Source: Jiangella sp. DSM 45060 (GTDB taxonomy: Bacteria > Actinomycetota > Actinomycetes > Jiangellales > Jiangellaceae). Taken from it: DNA of 64,000 nt. Both the position numbers and the translations under genes were made by a program. The stretch lies in NCBI RefSeq assembly GCF_900105175.1, contig NZ_LT629771.1, positions 7,274,622 to 7,338,621 of the forward strand, written 5' to 3'. Positions 56,176 through 64,000 of this stretch are shown one piece after another. The notes beneath the pieces were generated by a model. It did no database searches, was not told the DNA's origin, and worked only from the letters and a program-made list of their open reading frames with translations. Numbering within the stretch: the first letter of the stretch is position 1; each line of letters starts with the position of its first letter.

Positions 56176-56318
56176 GACCCGAGTATCCACCTCATGCTCA
56201 GACATCCAGGGCGACTGGACGAACGAGCATGAACGGCGGCTGTGCAGTCATAGATCCACCGGGTTAGCGCTGCTTGACTGGACGACAAGCAAGCACACAC
56301 CGACTCAGGGAGCACATC

Positions 56319-57140
56319 ATGAACGCCACCACCCTCGTCCTCGGCGGCACCGGCAAGACCGGCCGCCGGGTCGTCGAGCGCCTGACGGCTCGCGGCGCGG
56401 ACTTCCGCGTCGGGTCGCGGTCGGCGCAGATCCCGTTCGACTGGACCGACCGCTCGACCTGGCCGGCCGCGCTGGCCGGTGTCGGCCGGGTCTACATCGC
56501 GTATTACCCCGACATCGCCATCCCCGGCTCCGCCGGCCTGGTCGGGGAGCTGGCCGAGGTCGCCCGCGAGGCCGGCGTCCAGCGGCTGGTGCTGCTGTCC
56601 GGGCGTGGCGAGGAGGAGGCCGAGGCCACCGAGAAGGTCGTGCAGGCGTCCGGGCTGGAGTGGACGATCGTCCGCTGCTCCTGGTTCAACCAGAACTTCG
56701 ACGAGGGCTACCTGCTCGACCCGATCCTCGCCGGCGAGGTCGCGCTGCCGGCCGGCGACGTGCCGGAGCCGTTCGTCGACGCCGACGACATCGCCGACGT
56801 CGCCGTGGCGGCGCTGACGGAGGACGGCCACGCCGGCGAGGTGTACGAGCTGACCGGGCCGCGGATGCTGACGTTCGCCGAAGCGGTCGCCGAGATCGCG
56901 AAGGCCAGCGGGCGCGAGATCGCCTTCATCCCGCTGGCGCACGAGGACTACCTCGCGGCACTGGCGGACGCGGACCTGCCGCCCGAGGTCGCCTGGCTGG
57001 TCGGCTACCTGTTCGGCGAGGTCCTCGACGGCCGCAACGCGCACCTGAGCGACGGGGTCCAGCGGGCCCTGGGCCGCACGCCGAAGGACTTCACCGACTA
57101 CGCCCGCGACGCCGCCGCCCGCGGCGCGTGGACCGCCTGA
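56319..57140 (+). CDS. NAD(P)-binding NmrA-like atypical SDR protein
   Basis: 273 residues. Rossmann start TTLVLGGTGKTGRRVVERL, mid-sequence LVLLSGRGEEEAEATEKVVQASGLEWTIVRCSWFNQNF and DADDIADVAVAAL. Typical of NmrA/azoreductase-like redox sensors or reductases. ATG 56319 has a GGGAG site. Cotranscribed with the DUF1772 gene 34 bp downstream. Confidence 0.88.
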   Translation: MNATTLVLGGTGKTGRRVVERLTARGADFRVGSRSAQIPFDWTDRSTWPAALAGVGRVYIAYYPDIAIPGSAGLVGELAEVAREAGVQRLVLLSGRGEEEAEATEKVVQASGLEWTIVRCSWFNQNFDEGYLLDPILAGEVALPAGDVPEPFVDADDIADVAVAALTEDGHAGEVYELTGPRMLTFAEAVAEIAKASGREIAFIPLAHEDYLAALADADLPPEVAWLVGYLFGEVLDGRNAHLSDGVQRALGRTPKDFTDYARDAAARGAWTA

Positions 57141-57174
57141 CCACACCCCACCGAGAAGCAAAGGAGACCCGGCC

Positions 57175-57660
57175 ATGTCGGACCGCATCGAGACCACCGC
57201 CACCGTCATCGCGATCACCGGCAGTGCCCTCATGGCCGGGATGTGGTTCTTCTGCTCCGTCGCGCTGATGCCGGCGCTGGCGAACCGCCCCGTTCCCGAA
57301 GCGATCGCCGCGATGCGGGAGATCAACGTCGTCATCCTCAACCCGCTGTTCGGGCTGGCCTTCGGCGGGACCGCGCTGGTCTCGCTCGGCCTGACGGTCG
57401 CGACGTTCCTCCGGCTGGACCGGCCGGCGTCCGGGCTGCTGCTGGCCGCCGCGCTCGTCATCCTCGTCGGGACCTTCGTCGTGACGATGGCGTTCAACGT
57501 CCCGCTCAACGACCAGCTCGCCGCCGTCGACCCGGGCAGCGCCGCCGCGGCCGACGTCTGGGAGCGCTACCTGTCCCGCTGGACCGCCTGGAACCACGTA
57601 AGGCTGGTCAGCTCGACGGCGTCGGTGGTGCTGTTCGCGACCTACCTCATCCGGCGCTGA
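57175..57660 (+). CDS. DUF1772 (anthrone oxygenase-like) membrane protein
   Basis: 161 residues with four hydrophobic helices and the family features MWFFCSVALMPAL, VPLNDQLAAVD and WNHVRLVSSTASVVLFATYL. DUF1772 members include fungal anthrone oxygenase-related proteins; bacterial function is unclear, but the pairing with an NmrA-like protein and an AraC regulator recurs in actinobacteria. The stop overlaps the convergent epimerase gene by 14 bp. Confidence 0.82.
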   Translation: MSDRIETTATVIAITGSALMAGMWFFCSVALMPALANRPVPEAIAAMREINVVILNPLFGLAFGGTALVSLGLTVATFLRLDRPASGLLLAAALVILVGTFVVTMAFNVPLNDQLAAVDPGSAAAADVWERYLSRWTAWNHVRLVSSTASVVLFATYLIRR

Positions 57661-58615
57661 GCTCGACGTCGAGCTCGCCATGGCCCGCCAGCCACTCGAC
57701 CGCCTCGCGGACCGCCTCCTCCGGCGCGTACCGCGGGGCGTAGCCGAGTGTGCGGCGGGCCTTGTCGATGGACGCGAACTGGCTGCGCGACAGGTGGTCC
57801 CAGCTCTGCTCCGCGTACTCGGGCGTCGTGCCGGCGCGGAACTCGTCCCAGCCGACGAACTCCAGCGCCGGCTCGCGGCCGAACCACGACGCCGCGTAGC
57901 CGGCGAACCCGCGGACGGTCAGCGCCGACGGCGCCGTGACGTGGAACGCCTGGCCGGCCGCGGCGTCGCGTCGCTCGATCGCCAGCTGGAAGCCCTGCGC
58001 GACGTCGTCGGCGTGGACGTGGTGCAGCAGCTCGGCCCCGATGCCGGGGACGGCCAGCGGCGCGCCGGACGCGAGCGCCGTCCACACCGCCGGGTCGAGG
58101 TTGCCCAGCGGGTTGATCGGGTGCCAGCCCGGCCCGCTGATGTGGCCCGGGTGCAGCGACGTCGTCACCAGCCCGCCGCGTGCGGTCTCGTCCAGCAGCA
58201 GCCGCGCGATGGCCGCCTTCTGCACGCCGTACTCCCCGAACGGGACGGTCTCGCTGTCCTCGTGCAGCGGGATCGACCGGCTCGGCCCGTGCATCCAGAT
58301 CGACCCGCAGTGCACGAGGTGCGCCACCCGCCCGCGCAGCCCGTCGACCAGCTGGCGGGCCGACTCCTCGGTGAAGCACACCATGTCGACGACGACCTCC
58401 GGCGCGAGGTCCGCGACCCGGCCGGCGAACGTCCCGGCGCGGTCCTCGGCCTCGCGGTCGACCGTCAGCTGCTCGACCTGCGCCCACGCCGGATGCTCGG
58501 CGTACGGCTGCCGCGTGCCGCGGCTGAGGTTGACGACCTGGTGCCCGGCGGCGACCAGCCGCGGGATCAGGTATGTGCCGACATGACCGGTCCCGCCGAC
58601 GACGACGATGCGCAT
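57647..58615 (-). CDS. NAD-dependent epimerase/dehydratase family protein
   Basis: 322 residues of the extended SDR fold: GGTGHVGTYLIPRLVAAGHQV at the N-terminus, the YGVQKAA motif (Tyr and Lys of the active site), and a C-terminal segment IDKARRTLGYAPRYAPEEAVREAVEWL typical of sugar epimerases acting on nucleotide or free sugar derivatives. ATG 58615 starts exactly at the Rossmann motif. Divergent from the DapA-like gene by 31 bp. Confidence 0.9.
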   Translation of the reverse strand: MRIVVVGGTGHVGTYLIPRLVAAGHQVVNLSRGTRQPYAEHPAWAQVEQLTVDREAEDRAGTFAGRVADLAPEVVVDMVCFTEESARQLVDGLRGRVAHLVHCGSIWMHGPSRSIPLHEDSETVPFGEYGVQKAAIARLLLDETARGGLVTTSLHPGHISGPGWHPINPLGNLDPAVWTALASGAPLAVPGIGAELLHHVHADDVAQGFQLAIERRDAAAGQAFHVTAPSALTVRGFAGYAASWFGREPALEFVGWDEFRAGTTPEYAEQSWDHLSRSQFASIDKARRTLGYAPRYAPEEAVREAVEWLAGHGELDVELSAG

Positions 58616-58646
58616 GCGCCCATCATGGCCGTCTAGGGTCGTCGTC

Positions 58647-59576
58647 ATGAAGGCGCTGCGGGCGGTCGATGTCAGGGGTGTGTGGGGGACGGTGCTGCTG
58701 CCGCTCGGCGGCCGCGGCGCCGTCGACTGGGCCCGGCTGGCCGCGCAGGTCGACACGCTGGTCGCCAGCGGCGTCGACGGCGTCTACGCGCACGGCACGG
58801 CGGGCGAGTTCCACGCCATCGACGAGGCCGAGTTCGACCACGTCAACGAGGTGGTGGCGACGCGGTGCGAAGCGGCCGGGCTGCCGTTCCAGCTGGGCGG
58901 CTCGCACCCGGCGACGCCCGTCATGCTGGACCGGGTGCGCCGGGCGGCCGCGCTGGAGCCGGGCGCCGTCCAGGTGATCCTGCCCGACTGGGTGCCGCTG
59001 AACGACGACGAGGTGGTGCGCTTCCTGGCCGGCGCGGCCGAGGCGGCGGGGCCCGTGCCGCTGGTGCTCTACAACCCGCCGCACGCGAAGACGCCGGTCG
59101 GGCCGGAGCTGCTGGCCCGCGCGGCCGCCGCGACGCCGTCGCTCATCGGTGTCAAGATGGCCGGCGGCGACGACGGCTGGTACGCCGCCATGACGCCCCT
59201 GGCAGCCGATCTCTCCGTCTTCGTGCCCGGCCACCTGCTGGCGACGGGCCTCGCCCACGGCGCGCACGGCAGCTACTCCAACGTCGCCGCGATGTCGCCG
59301 CGCGGCGCCGTCGCCTGGTACCGCATGATGACGACGGACCCGCGGGGCGCGCTGGACGTCGAGGCGCGCATCGCCGAGTTCTTCCGCCGCCACATCGCGC
59401 CGCTGCAGGCCGCCGGGCTGTCCAATCCGGCGCTCGACAAGTTCCTCGCCACCGTCGGCGGCTGGGCCGACATCGGCACGACGCTGCGCTGGCCCGCGTC
59501 GTCGGCGCCGGACGACGCCGTCGGGCCGGCCCGTGCCGACGCGAACCGGCTGCTCCCGGAGCTGTTCCCGGCCTGA
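58647..59576 (+). CDS. Dihydrodipicolinate synthase/N-acetylneuraminate lyase family aldolase
   Basis: 309 residues, class I aldolase TIM barrel. It shows VYAHGTAGEF (GTxGE-like loop), YNPPHAKTP (Tyr of the active site) and the Schiff-base lysine in LIGVKMAGGD, plus VPGHLLATGLAHGAHGSYSN. Members cleave or make keto sugar acids; biosynthetic DapA is less likely because the gene is beside an epimerase in a sugar context. ATG 58647 was chosen over the earlier in-frame start because it fits the family length. Confidence 0.88.
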   Translation: MKALRAVDVRGVWGTVLLPLGGRGAVDWARLAAQVDTLVASGVDGVYAHGTAGEFHAIDEAEFDHVNEVVATRCEAAGLPFQLGGSHPATPVMLDRVRRAAALEPGAVQVILPDWVPLNDDEVVRFLAGAAEAAGPVPLVLYNPPHAKTPVGPELLARAAAATPSLIGVKMAGGDDGWYAAMTPLAADLSVFVPGHLLATGLAHGAHGSYSNVAAMSPRGAVAWYRMMTTDPRGALDVEARIAEFFRRHIAPLQAAGLSNPALDKFLATVGGWADIGTTLRWPASSAPDDAVGPARADANRLLPELFPA

Positions 59577-59598
59577 TCGCAGCGGCTACCGTGGCCGG

Positions 59599-60726
59599 AT
59601 GCTGGAAGCCGCGGGCGTCACCGCCGTCGAGGAGCAGGTGTACGGCGCCCTCGTCGACTCGCCCGCCGACACCGCGGCCGCCATCGCGACCCGGCTCGGG
59701 CTGTCGTTCGACGAGACCACGGCGGTGCTCGCGTCGCTCGAGGCGAAGGGGCTGATGAGCCGCACCGCCGACCGCACGCCGCGGTTCCTGGCGACGCCGC
59801 CGGACATCGCGATCGAGCCGCTGATCCTGCAACGGCAGGCGGAGCTGCAGGAGACTCGCCGGGCGGTCGACGAGTTGCTGCGCCGCTACCGTGCCAGCCG
59901 CCGTCCCCGCGAGGCCGCCGAACTCGTCGAGGTCGTCGTCGGGCGGCCCGCTGTCGCGCAGCGGTTCCAGCAGCTGCAGCGGCGGGCCGAGCGGGAGGTG
60001 CTGGTGCTGGTCAAGCCGCCGTTCGCGATCCCGCACGAGGCCAACGACACCGAGCTGGACCTCCTCGCCCGCGGCGTCACCGCCCGCGCCGTCTACGAAC
60101 GGTCGGTCCTCGAGACCGACGGCGGCTCCGCGGCCGTCGCCCGCTACGTCGCCGCCGGCGAGCAGGCCCGCGTCGTCGACGAGCTGCCGGTGAAGTTCGC
60201 GCTGATCGACGGGTCGGAGGCGTTCGTGCCGCTGACCCCGGACGACCCCGAGACCGAGCCGACGTTCATGGTCGTGCACCGCAGCGGGCTGCTGGCGGCG
60301 CTGATCGCGCTGTTCGAGTCGCTGTGGGACCGCGCGTTCGACCTGTCCGCGCTGACGGCCCGCGCGTCCGGCCGCCCGCCGCGACTCGCCCCTGCCGACG
60401 CGCAACTGGTGTCGCTGCTGCTGGCCGGGCTGACGGACAAAGCGATCGCGGGCCAGCTGGGGCTGAGCATCCGGACGGTGCACCGGCGGATCAGCGCCCT
60501 GCTCGACCGCGCCCAGGTGTCGACCCGCCTCCAGCTCGGCTGGCACGCCGCCCAGCACGGCTGGCTGGACGGCTACGGCCCGGCTCATGCGGCTGGCGCT
60601 GCTGGCCCGGTCGGCGCTGTTGGACCGGCTGGTTCTGCGGGTCCGGCTGGACCGGCTGGCTCTGCGGGTCCGGTTGGCTCTGCTGGATCGGCTGGGCCGG
60701 CTGGCTCTCGCGGCGGCGCTGACTAG
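59599..60726 (+). CDS. TrmB/LuxR-like regulator with collagen-like tail (paralogue of 7739-8713)
   Basis: 375 residues, paralogous to the regulator at 7739 throughout: N-terminal winged helix (VEEQVYGALVDSPADT, LEAKGLMSR), AIEPLILQRQ versus AIESLVHQRQ, GRPAVAQRFQQLQ versus GATAVAQRFEELQ, LPVKFALIDGSEAFVPLTPD and the C-terminal LuxR-type HTH (LVSLLLAGLTDKAIAGQLGLSIRTVHRRI). The last ~45 residues are a Gly-x-x tail (GPAGSAGPVGSAG-type) with no counterpart in the other copy. ATG 59599 fits best. Convergent with, and 331 bp from, a secreted subtilase gene. Confidence 0.82.
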   Translation: MLEAAGVTAVEEQVYGALVDSPADTAAAIATRLGLSFDETTAVLASLEAKGLMSRTADRTPRFLATPPDIAIEPLILQRQAELQETRRAVDELLRRYRASRRPREAAELVEVVVGRPAVAQRFQQLQRRAEREVLVLVKPPFAIPHEANDTELDLLARGVTARAVYERSVLETDGGSAAVARYVAAGEQARVVDELPVKFALIDGSEAFVPLTPDDPETEPTFMVVHRSGLLAALIALFESLWDRAFDLSALTARASGRPPRLAPADAQLVSLLLAGLTDKAIAGQLGLSIRTVHRRISALLDRAQVSTRLQLGWHAAQHGWLDGYGPAHAAGAAGPVGAVGPAGSAGPAGPAGSAGPVGSAGSAGPAGSRGGAD

Positions 60727-60736
60727 CCGGGCTCAC

Positions 60737-60784
60737 ACCCCGCCCGGCCGGGTGGGCCACCGACTCTACGCGCGGCCACTGACA
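60737..60784 (+). repeat. Dispersed intergenic repeat, copy R5
   Basis: 48-bp element starting ACCCCGCCCGGCCGGGTGGG and ending CCACTGACA. Directly repeated as R6 153 bp downstream with no difference in the 48-bp core, and clearly related to R1. Confidence 0.8.
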
Positions 60785-60889
60785 GCGTCGGCGGGAACGG
60801 GCGGTGGGCTGCGAGGTGCGCTGATGGGCGGTAGCTGCGAGTGGGGACGGCCGCTGCGGTGCAGCCGGGCCGAGCTGCGCCGGGTGCAG

Positions 60890-60937
60890 ACCCCGCCCGG
60901 CCGGGTGGGCCACCGACTCTACGCGCGGCCACTGACA
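60890..60937 (+). repeat. Dispersed intergenic repeat, copy R6
   Basis: Identical in its 48-bp core to R5. The left flank (GTGCAG) is also like the left flank of R1 (GGGCAG), so the element may extend slightly beyond the core. Confidence 0.8.
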
Positions 60938-61057
60938 ACGGCCGCCGACCACGGCCACTGACAACGGCCGCCGACCACGGCCAGCGGCCAGCCGCCGACA
61001 GCCGAGCCAGGCCGCCGACGGCTGGGGTGGGGCCGCTCAGCCGCCGACAGCGCGGAC

Positions 61058-64000
61058 TCAGCGCAGGCCGTAGGCGCGCAGCACCGTCTGCTCGATCCGG
61101 TTCCCGTCGCCGTCCCACGCCTCGACCCGCAGGGCGACGGCGTCGGCGCCGGGTACCGGGTCGAGCAGGGCCGAGTAGACCGCGCCGCGGCGGGTGACGC
61201 GGGCGGGGTGCCAGGTGGCGCCGTCGTCGTAGGAGGCGGAGAGGCGCAGGCCGCCGCCGGTGACCGGGGTGGCGTCGGCCTGCTGGTGCACCGTCAGCGA
61301 GACGCGGGTGCGAGCCCGCGAACCGACCGTGCCCCACTGGTCGACGTCCACGTCGTAGTCGACCTGGAGGAGGGGCAGCGGCTCCCGCTCACCCGCCGCG
61401 GGCCGCGACGACGCGAACGTCCAGGCCGTCCGGGTCGACGTCGAGCGGTGCCACCAGGGAGCGGTGCGGTCGACGTCGAGCTCGAGCCGGTACGTGGAAG
61501 GCGACGGCGAGGCGGGCCAGGTGCCGTACACCCCGTCACGTGAGGCGACGAGCGCGCCGTCGCGGTAGAGCCGCGCGGCCGCGGTGTCGTACGACGACTC
61601 GTCGCCGTTGTGGTCGCTGCCGTCGAGGAACGAGCGGATCAGGATCGTGAACTCGTCGTCCGTGCGGAACCCGGGCATGCCGTACTGGCCGTAGTGGTCG
61701 GTGTCGAGCGGCACGCCGGGCCGGACCACCGGGCCGAACCACGACCGCGGGTCGGACTCGCCGGCCGAGTACGTGCGCTCGCCCTCGATCATGCCCGCGA
61801 CCAGCAACCGCTGCGCCCACACGAACTGCTGCCAGCGGGTGTCGCCGGGCGTGACCCACTCGTCGCGCTGCGACGGCAGCAGCACCTCGCGCGGGCTGCG
61901 GATGGAGAAGTTGTCGTACGGCCGGAACGCGTGCCGCGCCTCGTTGCCCCGGTGCTCCGGCCCGGTCGCCACATAGGTCGACTCCAGCGACGCGAGATCG
62001 CGCGGACGCACCTTCTCGACGAGACCGGACGGAATCGCGCCCGGCCACGACTGCATGAGGTCGTACAGGTACGGGCTGACGGCGACGCCGTCGAACTGGA
62101 CGGTGGGCAGGCGGTCGAGCAGCGCCGCGCCGTCGGCCTGCGAAACCGTCACCACCGGGATCGTCGTGCCCTCGGCGACCCACTGCAGCAGCCACCCCGG
62201 CCGGTCGTGGTACTGGATCATCGCCGCGGCACCGGCCGCCGTCACAGCCGCGACCTGGTCGTCGATGGAGACGTCGTCGGAGCGGCGGACCAGCGCCGCC
62301 GCGCCGGTGAGGTCGCGGCCGGCCAGCTCTGCGGGCGTGCCGGTTCCGGCGTCGACGACCGGGTGGCCGTGCCGGCCGTCGACCCGGGGCGAGCCGACGG
62401 CGTACTCGTGCGCCAGCTCGCGGCCGTCCGCCCGCAGCGTCAGTTCGGGCGCGAACAGCTCCCACAGGCTGGAGAACTCGAACGTGCCCCGCTCCACCGG
62501 CTCGGTCGGAGCGGCGTACGCGACGTCGATGTACTGGTCGAGCATGTACTTGAGGTTGAACATGTGGTTCTCGGAGCTGCGGTACCAGCCGAGGGTGAGG
62601 CCCTGGTGCTCGGTCGGCCGCGGGGTGTCGACGGCGACGCGGGTGGCGGTGCGCCCGTCCAGCACGAGGTGGGTGTCCTCGGTCAGCTCCAGCTCGGTGT
62701 CGCCGACGATCGCCACCTCGCGTGCCTGCTCGCCGGACTCGTCCGGCGTGAACAACACTCCGAACAGGCTGTACGTGCCCGGCGGCACCCGGAACACGGC
62801 CGGCCCGCTGCCGCCGCCCTTGCGGCCGAAGAACCCGGTGCCCGACCAGTCGGTGTCGAGGTTCCACAGCTCGGCCGAGCTGGCCCCGATGGCCGGCGCG
62901 CCCTCGTGGTCGATGCCCTCGATGGTCACCTCGATGGTCTGCTGCTCCTTCGTGGCGCCGACGACGGTGTGCACGACGACGCCGCCGTCGGCCGAGCGGG
63001 CGGTGACGCGGCCGCCGTAGATGTCCGGGTCGCCGAGGTTCGGGTCGAACGTGACGTCGACGCTGGCGCTGTCGCCCGCCGGCACCGTCACCGACGGTGC
63101 GCTCAGCGTCAGCATGCCGGACGGCGCGGGCGTGCCGGCCGCGCCGGTCAGCGTCGCGTCGAGCGCCAGCACCACGGGCTCGCCGCCGTCGTTGGTGTAC
63201 GTGACGGCGTGCGTGACCACCGGGTCGGTGCCGTCGTGCGGCCAGTCGTAGACGCCGAGATCGAGGGTCGCGGTGTCGGCGAACGTCGTCTGCGTGACGG
63301 CACGCGCGGCGTCGAGGCGCCCGGCGCCCTGCTCGTAGACGGTGTACTCGTCCAGCTCCCGCGCCGACTGCACGAGCGCCCGCTTCAGCTGGTCCGCCGC
63401 CCAGTCCGGGTGCCGCTGCAGCAGCAGCGCGGCCGCGCCGGACACGTGCGGCGTCGCCATCGAGGTGCCGTCGAGGCTGGTGTAGAGGTCGTCGACGGGG
63501 TCGCCGAGCGACGTCCCGGCCGCCCGGGCCGCGACGATCCCCACGCCCGGCGCGGTGATCTCCGGCTTGATCGCGTGGTCGCCGAGCCGCGGGCCGCGGC
63601 TGGAGAACGAGGCCAGCACGTCGGACTTGTCGACGGCGCCGACGCTGAGCGCGGCGTCGGCCACGCCCGGCGCCCGGACGGTGGTCGCGCCCGGCCCTTC
63701 GTTGCCGGCCGCCGCCACGAACAGCGTCCCGCTGGCCGCCGTCAGCTCGTTCACCGCCTGGCTGAGCGGGTCGGTGCCGTCGCTGACCTCGCTGGACAGG
63801 CTCATGCTGACGACGTCGGCGCCCTGCGTGACGGCCCACTCCATGCCCTCGATCAGCCACGAGTTCTGGCCGCTGCCGTCGTCGCCGAGCACCTTGCCGA
63901 TGAGCAGGTCGGCACCGGGAGCGACGCCGGCGCGGGCGCCGCCGGACCCCGCCCCGGTGCCGGCGACGGTGGCCGCGACGTGCGTGCCGTGCCCGTGGCC
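61058..64000 (-). CDS. Secreted S8 (subtilisin-like) peptidase with PA-type insert (partial, 5' end beyond window)
   Basis: 980 codons plus a stop are in the window; the start lies beyond 64000. At the right edge the frame begins with the catalytic-His motif GHGTHVAATVAG, and the Ser motif is GTSMATPHVSG (Ser codon 63461-63459). The catalytic Asp is off-window. Mid-protein segments include a PA-like domain (GRDLTGAAALVRR to AAAMIQYHDRPG) and several beta domains with VTVPAGDSASVDVTF, without a sortase motif. The C-terminus is a beta domain ending AYGLR. Together with the nearby paralogous regulator this mirrors the 7739-12908 pair. Confidence 0.88.
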   Translation of the reverse strand, partial: GHGHGTHVAATVAGTGAGSGGARAGVAPGADLLIGKVLGDDGSGQNSWLIEGMEWAVTQGADVVSMSLSSEVSDGTDPLSQAVNELTAASGTLFVAAAGNEGPGATTVRAPGVADAALSVGAVDKSDVLASFSSRGPRLGDHAIKPEITAPGVGIVAARAAGTSLGDPVDDLYTSLDGTSMATPHVSGAAALLLQRHPDWAADQLKRALVQSARELDEYTVYEQGAGRLDAARAVTQTTFADTATLDLGVYDWPHDGTDPVVTHAVTYTNDGGEPVVLALDATLTGAAGTPAPSGMLTLSAPSVTVPAGDSASVDVTFDPNLGDPDIYGGRVTARSADGGVVVHTVVGATKEQQTIEVTIEGIDHEGAPAIGASSAELWNLDTDWSGTGFFGRKGGGSGPAVFRVPPGTYSLFGVLFTPDESGEQAREVAIVGDTELELTEDTHLVLDGRTATRVAVDTPRPTEHQGLTLGWYRSSENHMFNLKYMLDQYIDVAYAAPTEPVERGTFEFSSLWELFAPELTLRADGRELAHEYAVGSPRVDGRHGHPVVDAGTGTPAELAGRDLTGAAALVRRSDDVSIDDQVAAVTAAGAAAMIQYHDRPGWLLQWVAEGTTIPVVTVSQADGAALLDRLPTVQFDGVAVSPYLYDLMQSWPGAIPSGLVEKVRPRDLASLESTYVATGPEHRGNEARHAFRPYDNFSIRSPREVLLPSQRDEWVTPGDTRWQQFVWAQRLLVAGMIEGERTYSAGESDPRSWFGPVVRPGVPLDTDHYGQYGMPGFRTDDEFTILIRSFLDGSDHNGDESSYDTAAARLYRDGALVASRDGVYGTWPASPSPSTYRLELDVDRTAPWWHRSTSTRTAWTFASSRPAAGEREPLPLLQVDYDVDVDQWGTVGSRARTRVSLTVHQQADATPVTGGGLRLSASYDDGATWHPARVTRRGAVYSALLDPVPGADAVALRVEAWDGDGNRIEQTVLRAYGLR

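Larger units (their letters stand above)
60727..61057. other. 331-bp repeat-bearing convergent intergenic region
   Basis: Holds repeat copies R5 (60737-60784) and R6 (60890-60937), then degenerate CGGCCGCCGACCACGG-type short repeats to about 61000, and reaches the subtilase stop. No gene-like open frame. Confidence 0.75.

Overview
The window is very GC-rich DNA with many GTG starts and short ATGA/GTGA overlaps. It encodes GAF-ANTAR, SARP/BTAD and large LuxR-type regulators and an LAXTG-anchored surface protein. Together these point to a filamentous or soil actinobacterium. A Jiangella-like or Streptosporangiales-like host would fit, but the genus cannot be fixed from the sequence alone. I see no tRNA, rRNA, CRISPR array, transposase, integrase or phage gene, so this looks like ordinary, gene-dense chromosome. 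All functions are read from motifs; no database search was possible.

Layout, left to right. (1) 1-6907: a divergent ABC-transporter substrate-binding lipoprotein (cut by the window edge) faces an operon of ABC ATPase, zinc-type MDR dehydrogenase, OsmC-like protein, class III CoA-transferase, amidohydrolase, LigB-like and LigA-like extradiol dioxygenase subunits and a LysR regulator. It looks like an uptake and meta-cleavage route for an unknown aromatic acid. (2) 6902-20441: single genes. These include an endonuclease/exonuclease/phosphatase-family protein, a TrmB/LuxR-like regulator divergent from a huge secreted subtilase with kelch repeats, a PPOX-family flavoprotein, a GNAT, a SET protein, IPP isomerase, a rhodanese, a SARP-like regulator with an AhpD-like partner, and a lipoprotein plus Tat-exported DyP peroxidase pair. 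(3) 20653-26133: a giant SdrD-like LAXTG surface protein with six tandem domains of about 155 residues. (4) 26594-34387: a regulator block with a sigma factor, two divergent large LuxR ATPases, a GAF-ANTAR protein and a TetR. (5) 34414-40608: stress and hypothetical genes (baeRF2/Rv2629-like, DUF5709-like, Rho_N-like, a G5 lipoprotein), an MFS exporter with a divergent LysR, and an orphan Imm8-type immunity gene.

(6) 40625-51989: a carbohydrate-catabolic locus. One arm (minus strand) holds a GntR/FadR regulator, an SDR, a sensory-rhodopsin-transducer-like protein and an MDR dehydrogenase. The other arm (plus strand) holds an ABC sugar importer (binding protein and two permeases, no ATPase), a protein that fuses a neutral-ceramidase-like domain to a complete GH13 glucosidase, an enolase-superfamily dehydratase and a DegT-type PLP enzyme. 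The fusion and its tightly overlapped neighbours are the best candidate for an undescribed system here. (7) 52179-60726: TfoX-like protein, a secreted GH32/43-like beta-propeller, DHFR-like reductase, AraC, NmrA-like, DUF1772, epimerase, DapA-like aldolase, and a second TrmB/LuxR-like regulator paralogous to the first. (8) 61058-64000: a second secreted subtilase, cut by the right edge. Both paralogous regulators therefore sit beside a subtilase.

The most striking non-coding signal is a family of roughly 48-bp GC-rich repeats (six copies at four places). All lie in gaps between convergent genes, and two of the places also carry local tandem repeats. Hairpin terminators, a CRP-type operator, a GntR-type operator and a LysR-type box are also annotated.
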